Assembly (NCBI RefSeq): GCF_014279755.1
Contig: NZ_CP047951.1
Coordinates: 1,612,001-1,676,000, forward strand
Origin: Synechococcus sp. PROS-U-1
GTDB taxonomy: Bacteria; Cyanobacteriota; Cyanobacteriia; PCC-6307; Cyanobiaceae
Length of the DNA stretch: 64,000 nt
Direction of reading: 5' to 3'
The translations under genes were made by a program, and so were the position numbers. Below the pieces are notes generated by a model, which saw nothing but the letters and a program-made list of their open reading frames with translations, did no database searches and was not told the DNA's origin. This document shows, in pieces, positions 8,795 to 16,681 of the stretch; within the stretch, counting starts at the first letter, position 1, and every line of letters begins with the position of its first letter.

Positions 8795-8973
8795 TGCAAG
8801 GAGCAACCGAGCTTGCACTACTCGCCATCGCCTTTGTCGGTCTTCAGATTTGGTGGATCAGCAAGGTGTTTTTGAATCGTCCACGGCAGCCAAGACCCCT
8901 CGGCAAACCCATGAGAGCGAATTCTCTTCAGGGCGAGAGAAGTTTTCTGCAAAAAATCTTTGATCAATCCTGA
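8794..8973 (+). CDS. 59-residue single-helix membrane protein, second of a coupled pair
   Basis: Starts MQGATELALLAIAFVGLQIW, so residues 5-24 form one membrane helix, followed by a basic, Pro-rich tail (NRPRQPRPLGKP) and an amphipathic end (ERSFLQKIFDQS). The positive charges after the helix predict the tail in the cytoplasm. Start and overlap with the preceding stop are fixed by TGATG. No family is known to me. Confidence 0.65.
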   Translation: MQGATELALLAIAFVGLQIWWISKVFLNRPRQPRPLGKPMRANSLQGERSFLQKIFDQS

Positions 8974-9093
8974 GCGTTCACATCTGATGAATCAGGCTCG
9001 TCCGAACGTGGGGACATCTCGTCGTGACTAGGGACAAACACCGATGCATGACTTGATGCAAACGATCAGCGTGGTTCATCAGCAACGACAGCC

Positions 9094-9279
9094 ATGGCAC
9101 TGATTTGTTGTGCTTACTGCGCTCACATGCACTCCAGCCTGAGAATCGACTGTCCCCAGTGCAGGATGAAAGCAAGAGCACAAGAGCATGGCCAATCCAC
9201 GGCGAAGGGAGCAGCGTTTACAACGCATGGATTTGCGACTCTGACCAAGACAACAAAGAGCAACGCCAACCTCTACTGA
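9094..9279 (+). CDS. Possible small zinc-ribbon-like protein
   Basis: 61 codons. The first 25 residues contain two Cys pairs (CCAYC and CPQC, spaced about 14 apart), the pattern of a small zinc ribbon. The second half is Thr/Ala-rich and lacks features, so the true end may differ. A frame shifted by two bases overlaps it. Confidence 0.35.
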   Translation: MALICCAYCAHMHSSLRIDCPQCRMKARAQEHGQSTAKGAAFTTHGFATLTKTTKSNANLY

Positions 9280-9446
9280 AGACAGCAAGGTCACGCTGTC
9301 TCCATTCCTCGTCATTCTGAAGGCCGTCTACCTTTCCATGGGGGTACCGAACAAGCCATGGTTCAGGTCAGCACCTTGCTAGGAAGAGAGTCTGAAGCCT
9401 GAGCCTCTCCGCCGATGGGTTCAGTCAAAGCTCATCCACAACCTTC

Positions 9447-9674
9447 ATGACGAATCAGGAGTTCTTCGAATTTTTGGTCGATACCGTCCGCGAGGGGAAA
9501 GGAACGGCGCCTGTGAGTTGTCGTCTTTTCGTAGATGGGACGTGGATCACCGTTCTTGTCCCTCCTCAATCAAAAGAAGGCTGGCTGCAGTGCCAGGTCA
9601 CGGAAGCAACGTGTCGAAGAGTCATTTACGTCAGCCCAGAACGCATCAGTGCAATCGACCCCGTGTTCAGCTGA
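9447..9674 (+). CDS. Small hypothetical protein
   Basis: 75 residues, MTNQEFFEFLVDTVREGKGT onward, then a segment of alternating hydrophobic residues (CRLFVDGTWITVLVPP and VIYVSPERISAID) that suggests a small beta-rich fold. No domain is recognised. Confidence 0.6.
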   Translation: MTNQEFFEFLVDTVREGKGTAPVSCRLFVDGTWITVLVPPQSKEGWLQCQVTEATCRRVIYVSPERISAIDPVFS

Positions 9675-9778
9675 ACAGCACGGCACATCGGCAGAAACAG
9701 CTTCAGGCTGAGGATGGCTCTGCCACCAGTCACCGCCGTGTTTCGGTTGCTATGTGTTGAGTGCGTGATTCAACAACC

Positions 9779-9943
9779 ATGGCCTTTGAAGCTCCCCCCG
9801 CAGAGGCACGTGAATGCACCAGCTGTGGTGACATCAAACCATTGAATTTCTTCGGCTTGGACAGCATGGAGTGCCGGAACTGTGAAGTCTTACGTCGCCA
9901 ACATGCCGAAGCACAGGAGGCCGATAGCGAGACGGGGGATTAA
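9779..9943 (+). CDS. 54-residue zinc-ribbon protein
   Basis: Started at the ATG at 9779 (MAFEAPPAEARECTSCGDIK). Two CxxC pairs (CTSC and CRNC) enclose 19 residues (PLNFFGLDSMEC), a standard four-Cys zinc ribbon. The tail is acidic. Such mini-ribbons often bind nucleic acid or another protein, but the partner is unknown. An in-frame GTG at 9761 is a less likely start. Confidence 0.65.
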   Translation: MAFEAPPAEARECTSCGDIKPLNFFGLDSMECRNCEVLRRQHAEAQEADSETGD

Positions 9944-10071
9944 ATTCCTCAACAACCCAACAGATGAATCAATAACAATCCTGCGATCAAACAAGGCCGC
10001 AATAAGTATTTGCACCAATGTTCGAGCCATAACAATGAGCTATCACCAAAGAAGAGTTAAAAAGAGTTGTC

Positions 10072-10260
10072 ATGGGCAAAGTTCTTTCCGCGGCCAAATG
10101 GTCGTTCGATCTTCTAGGCCAACGCATCGCCTCTCTCCGTCTTAAAAAAAGCTTTGCAGAATCGACCATCTACAGTGAATTTGCATACGACGAATCGCAG
10201 ATGAAGGAAACAGATGCAGGCACGAGACAGCAGAAATCAATGCTCGAATACGACTGCTGA
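10072..10260 (+). CDS. Possible small hypothetical protein
   Basis: 62 residues, MGKVLSAAKWSFDLLGQRIA then a mixed polar tail ending LEYDC. The N-terminal 25 residues could form an amphipathic helix. No family. Kept because its composition is more protein-like than the overlapping minus-strand frame. Confidence 0.38.
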   Translation: MGKVLSAAKWSFDLLGQRIASLRLKKSFAESTIYSEFAYDESQMKETDAGTRQQKSMLEYDC

Positions 10261-10511
10261 GCCTGCATCCAAGTTCCTCTCCAACGAACGAACTGGAGCA
10301 AGCCTCAGCGTCGAGAAGAGCGTTGAACAGGCTCTGACCATGGTTGGATCCATTCCATAAGCGAAACGCTGCGAAGCCACGCCGCTTGCATGGGTCTCGC
10401 TTCAACAGCAGACGCTCGGCATCGTTGCCATCAGCGAAGAGACCACCGTTGAGGGGAGATTGGCAGTTTCAGCCCCAGTCCCCTAGAACGCAGACCAACG
10501 CGGTTGTCGTT

Positions 10512-10688
10512 ATGGCACTCATTCCTCGCTGGCAGTACATGACTGACAGCAGCAAAGCCATGGTCAAACGATCCGCGATCACGATTGTGGTCGTCTTGAT
10601 CGGTTTAACGCTGCTGCGTGCAATCTTTCCTTGGATCCTGCTTGGCCTTGCCTTCTACGGTGGGTGGTGTCTGATGAACAGGAAATAA
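10512..10688 (+). CDS. 58-residue membrane protein
   Basis: Started at the ATG at 10512 (MALIPRWQYMTDSSKAMVKR). A long hydrophobic stretch follows (about residues 22-50: ITIVVVLIGLTLL and WILLGLAFYGGWCLM), enough for two short membrane helices, and the end NRK is basic. The longer upstream open frame is Arg/Ser-rich and probably not translated. The next gene starts 4 bp downstream, suggesting a two-gene operon of small membrane proteins. Confidence 0.6.
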   Translation: MALIPRWQYMTDSSKAMVKRSAITIVVVLIGLTLLRAIFPWILLGLAFYGGWCLMNRK

Positions 10689-10692
10689 CCGC

Positions 10693-10839
10693 ATGCAAGA
10701 CGATTCAACGAAGGCCAGACGAGGGATGTACACCTGGGCCGTTGCGCTCAACATCATCGCTTGGGGCGCTTACTTTTATCTGACCAAGGTGATGGGAATC
10801 GACTTTGAATCGATTCGTCAAGCCAGGCTGGCAGGTTGA
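10693..10839 (+). CDS. 48-residue single-helix membrane protein
   Basis: ATG at 10693, 4 bp after the preceding stop. MQDDSTKARRGMYTWAVALN leads into a helix (WAVALNIIAWGAYFYL) and a polar end (DFESIRQARLAG). The positive residues before the helix predict N-in topology. The function is unknown. Tight spacing with the 58-residue membrane protein supports a shared transcript. Confidence 0.6.
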   Translation: MQDDSTKARRGMYTWAVALNIIAWGAYFYLTKVMGIDFESIRQARLAG

Positions 10840-11363
10840 GTCAAGACACCTCTAGAGGCTTGCACTCTGGCAAAAACCTTTTAATAGAAACGTTGCAGGT
10901 GATTGGGCGAATGGTTGCTCTTACCGCTTGTTTCTAAGAACCGCTGCGTTGTTGCATTCAATGCGGATGCACAGGAGAGAAACCTTCCCCAAGGCTCGCA
11001 CCAACCGAGCAGACACAGGCAAGGGTTGCAGGTGCAGATCAACAGGTGACCGGATCCAGCAATAACGGCCTTGATCAACGGGCCACCGAGGGTATAAATC
11101 GTCTGGTGCAGACAAAAAAACCGCCCCGCGAGTGGGACGGTTTCAACAGCCGTAGCAATCCCCATCACCCGGCTTTCTGCACCAGTTTTTGATGCAATGA
11201 AAAAATAATACTCATCGCACTCCAGATGTAGTGGATGACAACAGTCACTTAAGACTCTGATGAATATGCGTAACGAGACAACGTCAGGCAACGGCAACAC
11301 CGCATCTGGTGTCTGAGCGACTCAACCACCCTCAATTTCAACATCCCGATTCGGGTCTGCACC
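10840..11363. other. Gap holding a minus-strand terminator-like hairpin
   Basis: No supported gene. Near 11112-11143 the arms AAACCGCCC and GGGACGGTTT form a hairpin with an A-run on its 5' side, so the U-tract would be on the minus strand. No convincing minus-strand gene ends just upstream of it, so its parent transcript could be a small RNA. Confidence 0.4.
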
Positions 11364-11636
11364 ATGCTTGCCATCGGCGAGACACTAAATCTGGCAAGGG
11401 CATCGGCCAACGCCAGGATCGCGATGCTCCATGATGAAGACATCCTTAAGGGGGAAGCCATGATTGCTGGCCCATCCTGCCCATTGCACTTGGGGCTTCT
11501 GGACAGTCCTGACTACTGGACGGATGACGCACTCATCTCTGCAGTGCGTCCCTTGAATCCAGAAGAACTTCACCACTTAGCCATCGGATCCCAACAACAA
11601 AAAAAGCGGGAAGAGGGCCAACGGGGCATCGACTAA
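11364..11636 (+). CDS. Hypothetical protein
   Basis: 90 residues beginning MLAIGETLNLARASANARIA. Soluble, mixed helical composition with a polar Gln/Lys/Glu-rich end. PLHLGLLDSPDYWTDDALIS is the most distinctive stretch. No domain is recognised. Confidence 0.5.
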   Translation: MLAIGETLNLARASANARIAMLHDEDILKGEAMIAGPSCPLHLGLLDSPDYWTDDALISAVRPLNPEELHHLAIGSQQQKKREEGQRGID

Positions 11637-11807
11637 CCGTCTTGTTTTGCCTCGGGAAATACGTCATGCATCAAGAACATCCAATCAATCCAACGACATG
11701 GGCTAGACACGACCCGGGGAGCTGACGTGTCCGCAAACAACTGAAAGTCAGTTGAACATCTCCTTGTCGAAGAACACAAGGGGTGATCAACGCATCAATG
11801 CTGAACC

Positions 11808-12104
11808 ATGAATCGCAACATACTTTTCGCGCTGGCCACAACAACACTGCTGGCTGGTCCAGCCAGCGCTGCGATTGTCGAAACAAAATGCACGATCACC
11901 CACTATAAGAAAGGCACCAACCGCACGACTGAATGCAAATGGAGGCAGGCCCAGGGCAATGTGCAAGTTTGGCTCAATGGCCGTAAAAAGCCCTATCGGT
12001 TTAACGCCACGGGGCAGGGGCACAAGTACGTCCGCATCAACACAAGCAATCGCATTACCCTGACTCGTCTGGGGCGCTTCTCCTTAACAATCTGGCAGCA
12101 ATAA
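11808..12104 (+). CDS. Secreted small protein
   Basis: 98 residues with a clear Sec signal peptide (MNRNILFALATTTLLAGPAS, cleavage near ASA-AI). The mature part is basic and beta-prone, with two Cys (TKCTITHYKKGTNRTTECKW) that may form a disulfide. Expected in the periplasm or cell envelope. No enzymatic motif. The family is unknown to me. Confidence 0.75.
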   Translation: MNRNILFALATTTLLAGPASAAIVETKCTITHYKKGTNRTTECKWRQAQGNVQVWLNGRKKPYRFNATGQGHKYVRINTSNRITLTRLGRFSLTIWQQ

Positions 12105-12214
12105 GGAAACTCAGTTGATCTTCAGGAGATCCACCTTCGGCACTCACCGCCAGACCATCGGTCTCATAGAGGCTGAAATGTACGTGGAGTCAGGCGATGA
12201 CATGCGCTAATTAG

Positions 12215-12490
12215 ATGGGTCAATCTTGCGGAATTGGGTGCTGCCTGACGCGAGCCGCGCAGTTTGCCCATTTCGAGATCAACGAACCATCATTTGCAGA
12301 ATTCTGTCCTCTAGTACAGCGTTATGGAGAGCTGGTAAGGGGACTGAAAGCGAGGAAAATACAGAAGCAGGACGGTCATTGGTCATGTCGTCGCTGGGAC
12401 CAGGACGAACAGCACGCATCCAAGACAGGCCCCGAGCTGTCCACGGCTGGCTTTCAGAAGACTCGGTCCTTTGGCATGGTTCCAGTGTGA
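12215..12490 (+). CDS. Possible small hypothetical protein
   Basis: 91 codons. The second half (ELVRGLKARKIQKQDGHWSC, then RRWDQDEQ) is plausible protein. A plus-strand Rho-independent terminator 56 bp after the stop supports a transcript ending here. A frame shifted by two bases overlaps almost completely, so the reading frame is uncertain. Confidence 0.38.
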   Translation: MGQSCGIGCCLTRAAQFAHFEINEPSFAEFCPLVQRYGELVRGLKARKIQKQDGHWSCRRWDQDEQHASKTGPELSTAGFQKTRSFGMVPV

Positions 12491-12545
12491 GGAAAAAATA
12501 GAGGCGTGTAGTGGCAACAAGGTCACACTTCACGTTTCTGTTCTG

Positions 12546-12578
12546 AAACCCCTGCCTTCGGCGGGGGTTTCTTTTTGG
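12546..12578 (+). terminator. Rho-independent terminator
   Basis: AAACCCCTGCC and GGCGGGGGTTT form a GC-rich stem closed by a TTC loop region, followed by CTTTTTGG on the plus strand. Confidence 0.75.
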
Positions 12579-12585
12579 TTGCGCA

Positions 12586-12816
12586 TCAACCGCGTGAGCG
12601 GACACCAGCGAACAGATGCTGCAACTGCGTGAAAACCCTGTCAAACCAGGTTCCTGAACGCCGAGCGGCAGGTCGCCGCAACGCCGAAGCATGGAGGATG
12701 GGTCCATTGGAGCCATATCCCTCAAAGGCAATCAAGGCGTCCTGAGCACCCTGCAACTCCTGATCGATCCGGCGGGACGAAAAGCGTGCGTGGGCTCGGT
12801 TCCGCGAGAGTGACAT
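12586..12816 (-). CDS. Possible hypothetical protein
   Basis: 76 residues, MSLSRNRAHARFSSRRIDQE onward, with a helical middle (LQGAQDALIAFEGYG) and an aromatic end (TWFDRVFTQLQHLFAGV). It converges on the terminator at 12546-12578. Arg-rich, no family, weak support. Confidence 0.3.
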   Translation of the reverse strand: MSLSRNRAHARFSSRRIDQELQGAQDALIAFEGYGSNGPILHASALRRPAARRSGTWFDRVFTQLQHLFAGVRSRG

Positions 12817-12966
12817 GACTGAAGGTTGCTTGACCTACACCCGGTCTGGATCCAAACCGAGCCCCTTGCCCGCAGTCGGTGATGGTTCTTATCGAGCGGA
12901 AGTAAGGACCCAGGATTTACAAACCGTTACCAACGACGTAATATTTCGCAATACACCCAGGCACCC

Positions 12967-13164
12967 ATGGCGTCTTCCACCCCCAACGACGACTGGTTCC
13001 AGAACGCAGCCGCAGTTCAAATCCGCAATGAGCGCCTTGAGCGGGCCGAGCTGCTCAATGGACGTGCCGCAATGATCGGCTTTGTCATTGGAGTGCTGAC
13101 AGAGGCCCTGACGGGACATGGAATCGTCAGCCAGATCACTTTTGGCGTGTTCGGTTGCAACTGA
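12967..13164 (+). CDS. High-light-inducible protein (Hli / one-helix CAB-like)
   Basis: 65 residues. Residues 21-50 contain the signature of the chlorophyll a/b-binding superfamily, RAELLNGRAAMIGFVIGVLT: Glu and Asn/Arg for chlorophyll ligation and the tight AMIGF packing motif, in one thylakoid membrane helix ending EALTGHG. Hli proteins bind chlorophyll and carotenoid and dissipate energy during light stress, often with photosystem II assembly intermediates. The length is normal for a cyanobacterial Hli. The ATG at 12967 is the only sensible start. Confidence 0.93.
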   Translation: MASSTPNDDWFQNAAAVQIRNERLERAELLNGRAAMIGFVIGVLTEALTGHGIVSQITFGVFGCN

Positions 13165-13207
13165 CCCAGAGTTGTTTGGAGACCTCTCCAAAGGTCTCCG
13201 AACAGCA

Positions 13208-13738
13208 ATGAGGCTTCAATCCATCGCTACCTGCCCTCCGCTCTCGGAGACAATCGATCGAGGTGCAGTAGGTCTGATGGACATCGGCTTGAATGCAGCG
13301 CTGCTGAGGGTTCTGGTCTTGATGGCCAAAGCGGATGCAGTCATTGCGCCTGAGGAGCAGACAATGCTTCAGCGCATTTGCGAAGAGCATCTCGAAGGAA
13401 GCCATTCACATGTCTGGCACGATGTGGCATCCAGTGCGATCGACCTCAAGACCGCTACGACTGCCATACCCATCAGTGAACGCCAGTCAACCCTCGAGCG
13501 CGCTTATCTGCTCATTTCAGCCTGCGGGGACGAGCAGGGTTTCCCGATCAACCCTGCTGAGCTTTACGCCTTCAACGCCCTGGTCAATCACTTCGAACTC
13601 ACGGAAGATCAAAAAGAGCGTTCAATAACAGCTGCCAAACAGCGCCTGAACACCCGGTCTGATGTCTGGGCAATGTTGCGCTGCAAGCTCAGCAAGACCT
13701 TTGAACTAAGCAAGAACGAAGACGAAAGCAAGCTGTAA
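13208..13738 (+). CDS. TerB-like domain protein
   Basis: 176 residues from the ATG at 13208. Earlier in-frame starts would run into the Hli gene. The core (LLRVLVLMAKADAVIAPEEQ, a helix with acidic residues, then ISACGDEQGFPINPAELYAF) has the pattern of the TerB-like all-helical fold: a hydrophobic helix, a D-x-x-x-x-x-E-E metal-type motif and a second acidic helix. TerB domains are linked to tellurite resistance and membrane-stress complexes. It is paralogous to the product at 14037-14537, with a small gene between them. Confidence 0.65.
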   Translation: MRLQSIATCPPLSETIDRGAVGLMDIGLNAALLRVLVLMAKADAVIAPEEQTMLQRICEEHLEGSHSHVWHDVASSAIDLKTATTAIPISERQSTLERAYLLISACGDEQGFPINPAELYAFNALVNHFELTEDQKERSITAAKQRLNTRSDVWAMLRCKLSKTFELSKNEDESKL

Positions 13739-13810
13739 CACCACTTTTTGCAACGACTCTTGAAATCATGGGCGTTTTGCGATAGAAGGTTATGAGATGG
13801 TTATGAAGTG

Positions 13811-13969
13811 ATGAAGACAAGCACTGCCCACTCACGACTCGAATCCCTTCAAGTCGACGCCGAAGAGTGCCTAACCCGTGATGAAGCACAGAAAATTCTG
13901 AAGAAAGCAGACAAAGCCCACGCCAAGCTCGAATCATCGGCTGCTCCGTTCCACCGAGCCAAGCTCTAA
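13811..13969 (+). CDS. 52-residue hypothetical protein
   Basis: ATG at 13811. Begins MKTSTAHSRLESLQVDAEEC and continues with a Lys/Ala/Glu-rich helix (DEAQKILKKADKAHAKLE). Basic and helical. It lies between the two TerB-like genes on the same strand, so it may be co-transcribed with them. Confidence 0.5.
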   Translation: MKTSTAHSRLESLQVDAEECLTRDEAQKILKKADKAHAKLESSAAPFHRAKL

Positions 13970-14036
13970 AGGCTCGAGTTCAAATGGAGCCTGACATCGC
14001 TCCATTCGGTAACAGCTTCACCCATGGAGTTCATTC

Positions 14037-14537
14037 ATGATGAACCGAAGAGGTGGAGCACAACCCGCTGTGGATCTTCGTTCTTCAGGTGCCTTGCTGC
14101 GTGTCCTAGCGCTGATGGCCATGGCTGATGGGCTTCTTGCCGCGGAAGAGCAGTCGATGTTGGAGAAACTGGGCACGCAATACCTCCAACAGTCAGAACT
14201 CGACAGCTGGGACCGGGCCTTTCAGCACCCGATGGACCTCAAACAAGTCGCGCGGGAGATTGACATTGCCGATCGCCCACTGACCGCCAAGCTTGCGTAC
14301 ATGGTTCTTTGCTCCAGCCGAGAGGACTACGGCTTCCCGGTCAACGCAGCAGAACGCCGAGCATTCGACCAGTTAATCCAGACACTCGAGCTGACGGAGC
14401 TACAAAAAGACCAGGCCATCCAGGATGCGACCCGTGAACTCGCTCGCACACCTGGTTTCTGGGACATTCTGATGAACACCTTCAGCAACCAGTTCAGGCT
14501 CGATACAGATATCAACCCCATAGCGCCATCCTACTGA
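14037..14537 (+). CDS. TerB-like domain protein (paralogue)
   Basis: 166 residues. SGALLRVLALMAMADGLLAA, EEQSMLEKL, and later SREDYGFPVNAAERRAFDQL align with the 13208-13738 product, including the ALLRVL.LMA.AD...EEQ.ML block and the GFP[IV]N.AE...F motif. The pair is a tandem duplication that has diverged substantially. Probably cytoplasmic. The role is unknown beyond the family's general link to stress. Confidence 0.65.
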   Translation: MMNRRGGAQPAVDLRSSGALLRVLALMAMADGLLAAEEQSMLEKLGTQYLQQSELDSWDRAFQHPMDLKQVAREIDIADRPLTAKLAYMVLCSSREDYGFPVNAAERRAFDQLIQTLELTELQKDQAIQDATRELARTPGFWDILMNTFSNQFRLDTDINPIAPSY

Positions 14538-14548
14538 ACAGGTCCTGT

Positions 14549-15031
14549 TCAAATCAGTTCTGGATGGCAGGAGTCCCCCTTGAACGGACCTCGGATCCAG
14601 GGGGTGATCCAGCCTCCATAAAACTCACCTGGCTGAGGCAAAACAATCTCTCCTTCCAACGTGCAACCATCAACGCTTCTTGGATAAATGCTGATCCAGC
14701 CGGCCAATAGAGAAAACGATTGCGTTGGATTGGAATAACTCCAGCCGGCACGAATACGACGACTGGTTCCATCGACAGCGCTGACATCCCAGTACGACGC
14801 CACTCCCTTCCATTCACAAAACGAAGGTCGTCCCGTCGAAGGCTGGAGCGTGCCAGACTTGAACGCCGAAGGATGGAGATAAATCGCGGGGGGATGAAAT
14901 GTCTCACACACCCGCACATAACGCTGATCTTGGGCAATCACCTCTCTCGCGATACAGATTTCGACAGAACCGGAGACAAGCTCAATCAAGGGGGGTCGAG
15001 GATACCCCGACACATTTTCAACGCGACGCAT
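14549..15031 (-). CDS. DUF427 domain protein
   Basis: 160 residues. The DUF427 pattern is visible: RPSFCEWKGVASYWDV near residues 68-83, then AGWSYSNPTQSF and the end of the fold at GEFYGGWITPWIRGPFKG. DUF427 proteins are small beta-rich proteins of unknown biochemistry, common in cyanobacteria and actinobacteria. The start MRRVENVSGYPRPPLIEL suits the family N-terminus. Confidence 0.8.
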   Translation of the reverse strand: MRRVENVSGYPRPPLIELVSGSVEICIAREVIAQDQRYVRVCETFHPPAIYLHPSAFKSGTLQPSTGRPSFCEWKGVASYWDVSAVDGTSRRIRAGWSYSNPTQSFSLLAGWISIYPRSVDGCTLEGEIVLPQPGEFYGGWITPWIRGPFKGDSCHPELI

Positions 15032-15146
15032 TTGACTGACCTAAATTAGAGCGATCGTAATGGAAAGACTAAGCACCAAGAAGAAAGCATCTTTTTTCAA
15101 AGTCTTGGTTTTTATTGATCAAAGGAACAATAGAAAAGTGAAATCA

Positions 15147-15545
15147 TCACCCCATATCGAGTAGGTAGTGCATCACAGCAACGCGATGGGAGACGCCAAT
15201 CCCTTGGGAGGAATCGGGGCCGATCAACGCATCGGGAACACGATGAATGCGACTAATCGGCTTGATTTCATAGGCCGTTCCTTCAGGGGCACCGCTGCCT
15301 CGACTGCGGTCCCAGATCCCACTCGCATCGCCTTTGTAATGCCCTACAACCTGGGCAAGGTGGGCATAAAAATTCAGCCCCATACGACAAACGACAATGG
15401 CCAAACAAGCATCAAAATCGTCGGAAGACAAAACATTGGTTCCGTCACGAACAGCACGTTCATCGACTCCGAGAACCATGTCTTCAAGGGCTGTTTCACC
15501 CGTCAATTGCCAGCAACGGATGGTGACGACGTCGTGTTGGCTCAC
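15147..15545 (-). CDS. Hypothetical protein, translationally coupled to the 15542-15667 gene
   Basis: 132 residues from a GTG at 15545 that overlaps the upstream stop by 4 bases (GTGA). The sequence (SSDDFDACLAIVVCRMGLNF onward, ending VMHYLLDMG) looks soluble with a hydrophobic middle. An open frame on the plus strand covers the same DNA, but the GTGA coupling and better composition favour this strand. No family is recognised. Confidence 0.55.
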   Translation of the reverse strand: MSQHDVVTIRCWQLTGETALEDMVLGVDERAVRDGTNVLSSDDFDACLAIVVCRMGLNFYAHLAQVVGHYKGDASGIWDRSRGSGAPEGTAYEIKPISRIHRVPDALIGPDSSQGIGVSHRVAVMHYLLDMG

Positions 15546-15667
15546 TTTTTGCGCGTGAGGTCACCGAAATCATCGTCGTTTGGCTGAAGAAACTGCCAAA
15601 CGACAGGAACTGTGATGATGATTGTTAGACCGATGGTGACCCAGATCGCTGTTCCGTAGTCACCCAT
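15542..15667 (-). CDS. 41-residue single-helix membrane protein
   Basis: ATG at 15665-15667. MGDYGTAIWVTIGLTIIITV, then VVWQFLQPNDDDFGDLTRKK: one N-terminal membrane helix with a charged tail. Its TGA overlaps the GTG of the next gene (15147-15545) by four bases. This pairs a tiny membrane protein with a soluble partner. Confidence 0.6.
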   Translation of the reverse strand: MGDYGTAIWVTIGLTIIITVPVVWQFLQPNDDDFGDLTRKK

Positions 15668-15789
15668 GTCGATCAACCAGATCGAACGACCCTAACCACA
15701 ACAGACTCGGGCACCCGATCAGGTTCCATGGGCTTGACGTTGACGGGTGAATCGACGCTTCTTAGCTTTGCTCCACCAACTCCGGCCGA

Positions 15790-16077
15790 ATGCGCAGATT
15801 TTTCACGGCTGGATTGCTCCTGAGCACGCTGATCCCAGCAGGACAAGCTGCGGTTTTCACCGTTAAGCCAGGAACGCAGTTTTATTCCAAACCCCAAGCC
15901 AAGCCAGAGCTCCTGCTGCAGCTACCTGAAGTTCGTGTTCACGTTCCACCGATCAAAGATGCGGCTGGCTTCTGTCAGTTCAAGCTGATCTACAAAATTG
16001 CCGACCGCGACAACCCCGAGCTGCCAGAAACCGGTTGGACCCGGTGCATCTCAACCGACCAGCTTGTCCCGAACTGA
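15790..16077 (+). CDS. Secreted SH3-like small protein (tentative fold)
   Basis: 95 residues with a Sec signal peptide (MRRFFTAGLLLSTLIPAGQA, cleavage near GQA-AV). The mature part (VKPGTQFYSKPQAKPELLLQ onward, then a Cys pair at FCQFK and TRCIS) has the rhythm of a bacterial SH3-like domain (G-x-x-F/Y-x-x-P...), but I would not insist on that. Periplasmic. The next gene, also secreted, starts 7 bp downstream. Confidence 0.75.
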   Translation: MRRFFTAGLLLSTLIPAGQAAVFTVKPGTQFYSKPQAKPELLLQLPEVRVHVPPIKDAAGFCQFKLIYKIADRDNPELPETGWTRCISTDQLVPN

Positions 16078-16083
16078 CGCAAG

Positions 16084-16524
16084 GTGATTCAGCCTCAGCG
16101 AGCCATCCCGATCCTGTTCGCAGCTCTGGTTGCCGCATCGTCCGTGGCGACAGAGAGCGCCACGGCAACAGAGCTTGAGCAAACGATTTGCAGCAATGGC
16201 ACCAGAAACGCACCCTGCAGCGTCAAGCTCGACGACGACAGCCTTGAGCTGAGACTGGATCCGAATCTCCTGCTGAAAGCACGGCGGCTGGGGCGTTGGC
16301 GGATCAGCCGCCAAGACGGAATCACAACCCACAGCTGCAATGCCCGCATCGACCTCGGGAGCGATGTGGTCTACGGGGTTCTTCGCATCAGCTCAACCAC
16401 AGGAACCAGCCTGATTTGGGCACAGCAGCGGATTGACATCCCGGAACTTCAGTTCAGTTCACCCTCCCCATTGCAAGGCGAGTCACAGTTGGACATGCCT
16501 TCAGAACACCCTGGTCATCCTTAA
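16084..16524 (+). CDS. Secreted hypothetical protein
   Basis: 146 residues from a GTG at 16084. The N-terminus RAIPILFAALVAASSVATES is a signal peptide. The mature protein has paired Cys (TICSNGTRNAPC and SCNARID) and beta-rich text (WRISRQDG, VYGVLRISSTTGTSLIW). The gene starts 7 bp after the 15790 gene and is followed by a terminator, so the two form a short operon of envelope proteins. Confidence 0.75.
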   Translation: MIQPQRAIPILFAALVAASSVATESATATELEQTICSNGTRNAPCSVKLDDDSLELRLDPNLLLKARRLGRWRISRQDGITTHSCNARIDLGSDVVYGVLRISSTTGTSLIWAQQRIDIPELQFSSPSPLQGESQLDMPSEHPGHP

Positions 16525-16582
16525 CTCTCAAACCGCATGGACACTGAGGGCGGGGGACGAGACACCCCTCACACGCGACCCC

Positions 16583-16615
16583 AAGGCCCTCGATTGATCC
16601 GAGGGCCTTTTTCGA
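16583..16615 (+). terminator. Rho-independent terminator of the secreted-protein operon
   Basis: AAGGCCCTCG and CGAGGGCCTT form a perfect 10-bp stem around ATTGATC, followed by TTTTCG. Confidence 0.85.
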
Positions 16616-16681
16616 AGAAGCAACACAAGAGACCCACGCGACTCATCATGAAATAATTAAGCAATCCTTAAGGGCCACTGG

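Noticed and set aside
15168-15587. 139-codon plus-strand open frame
   Set aside because: The minus-strand pair with GTGA coupling on the same DNA is better supported.
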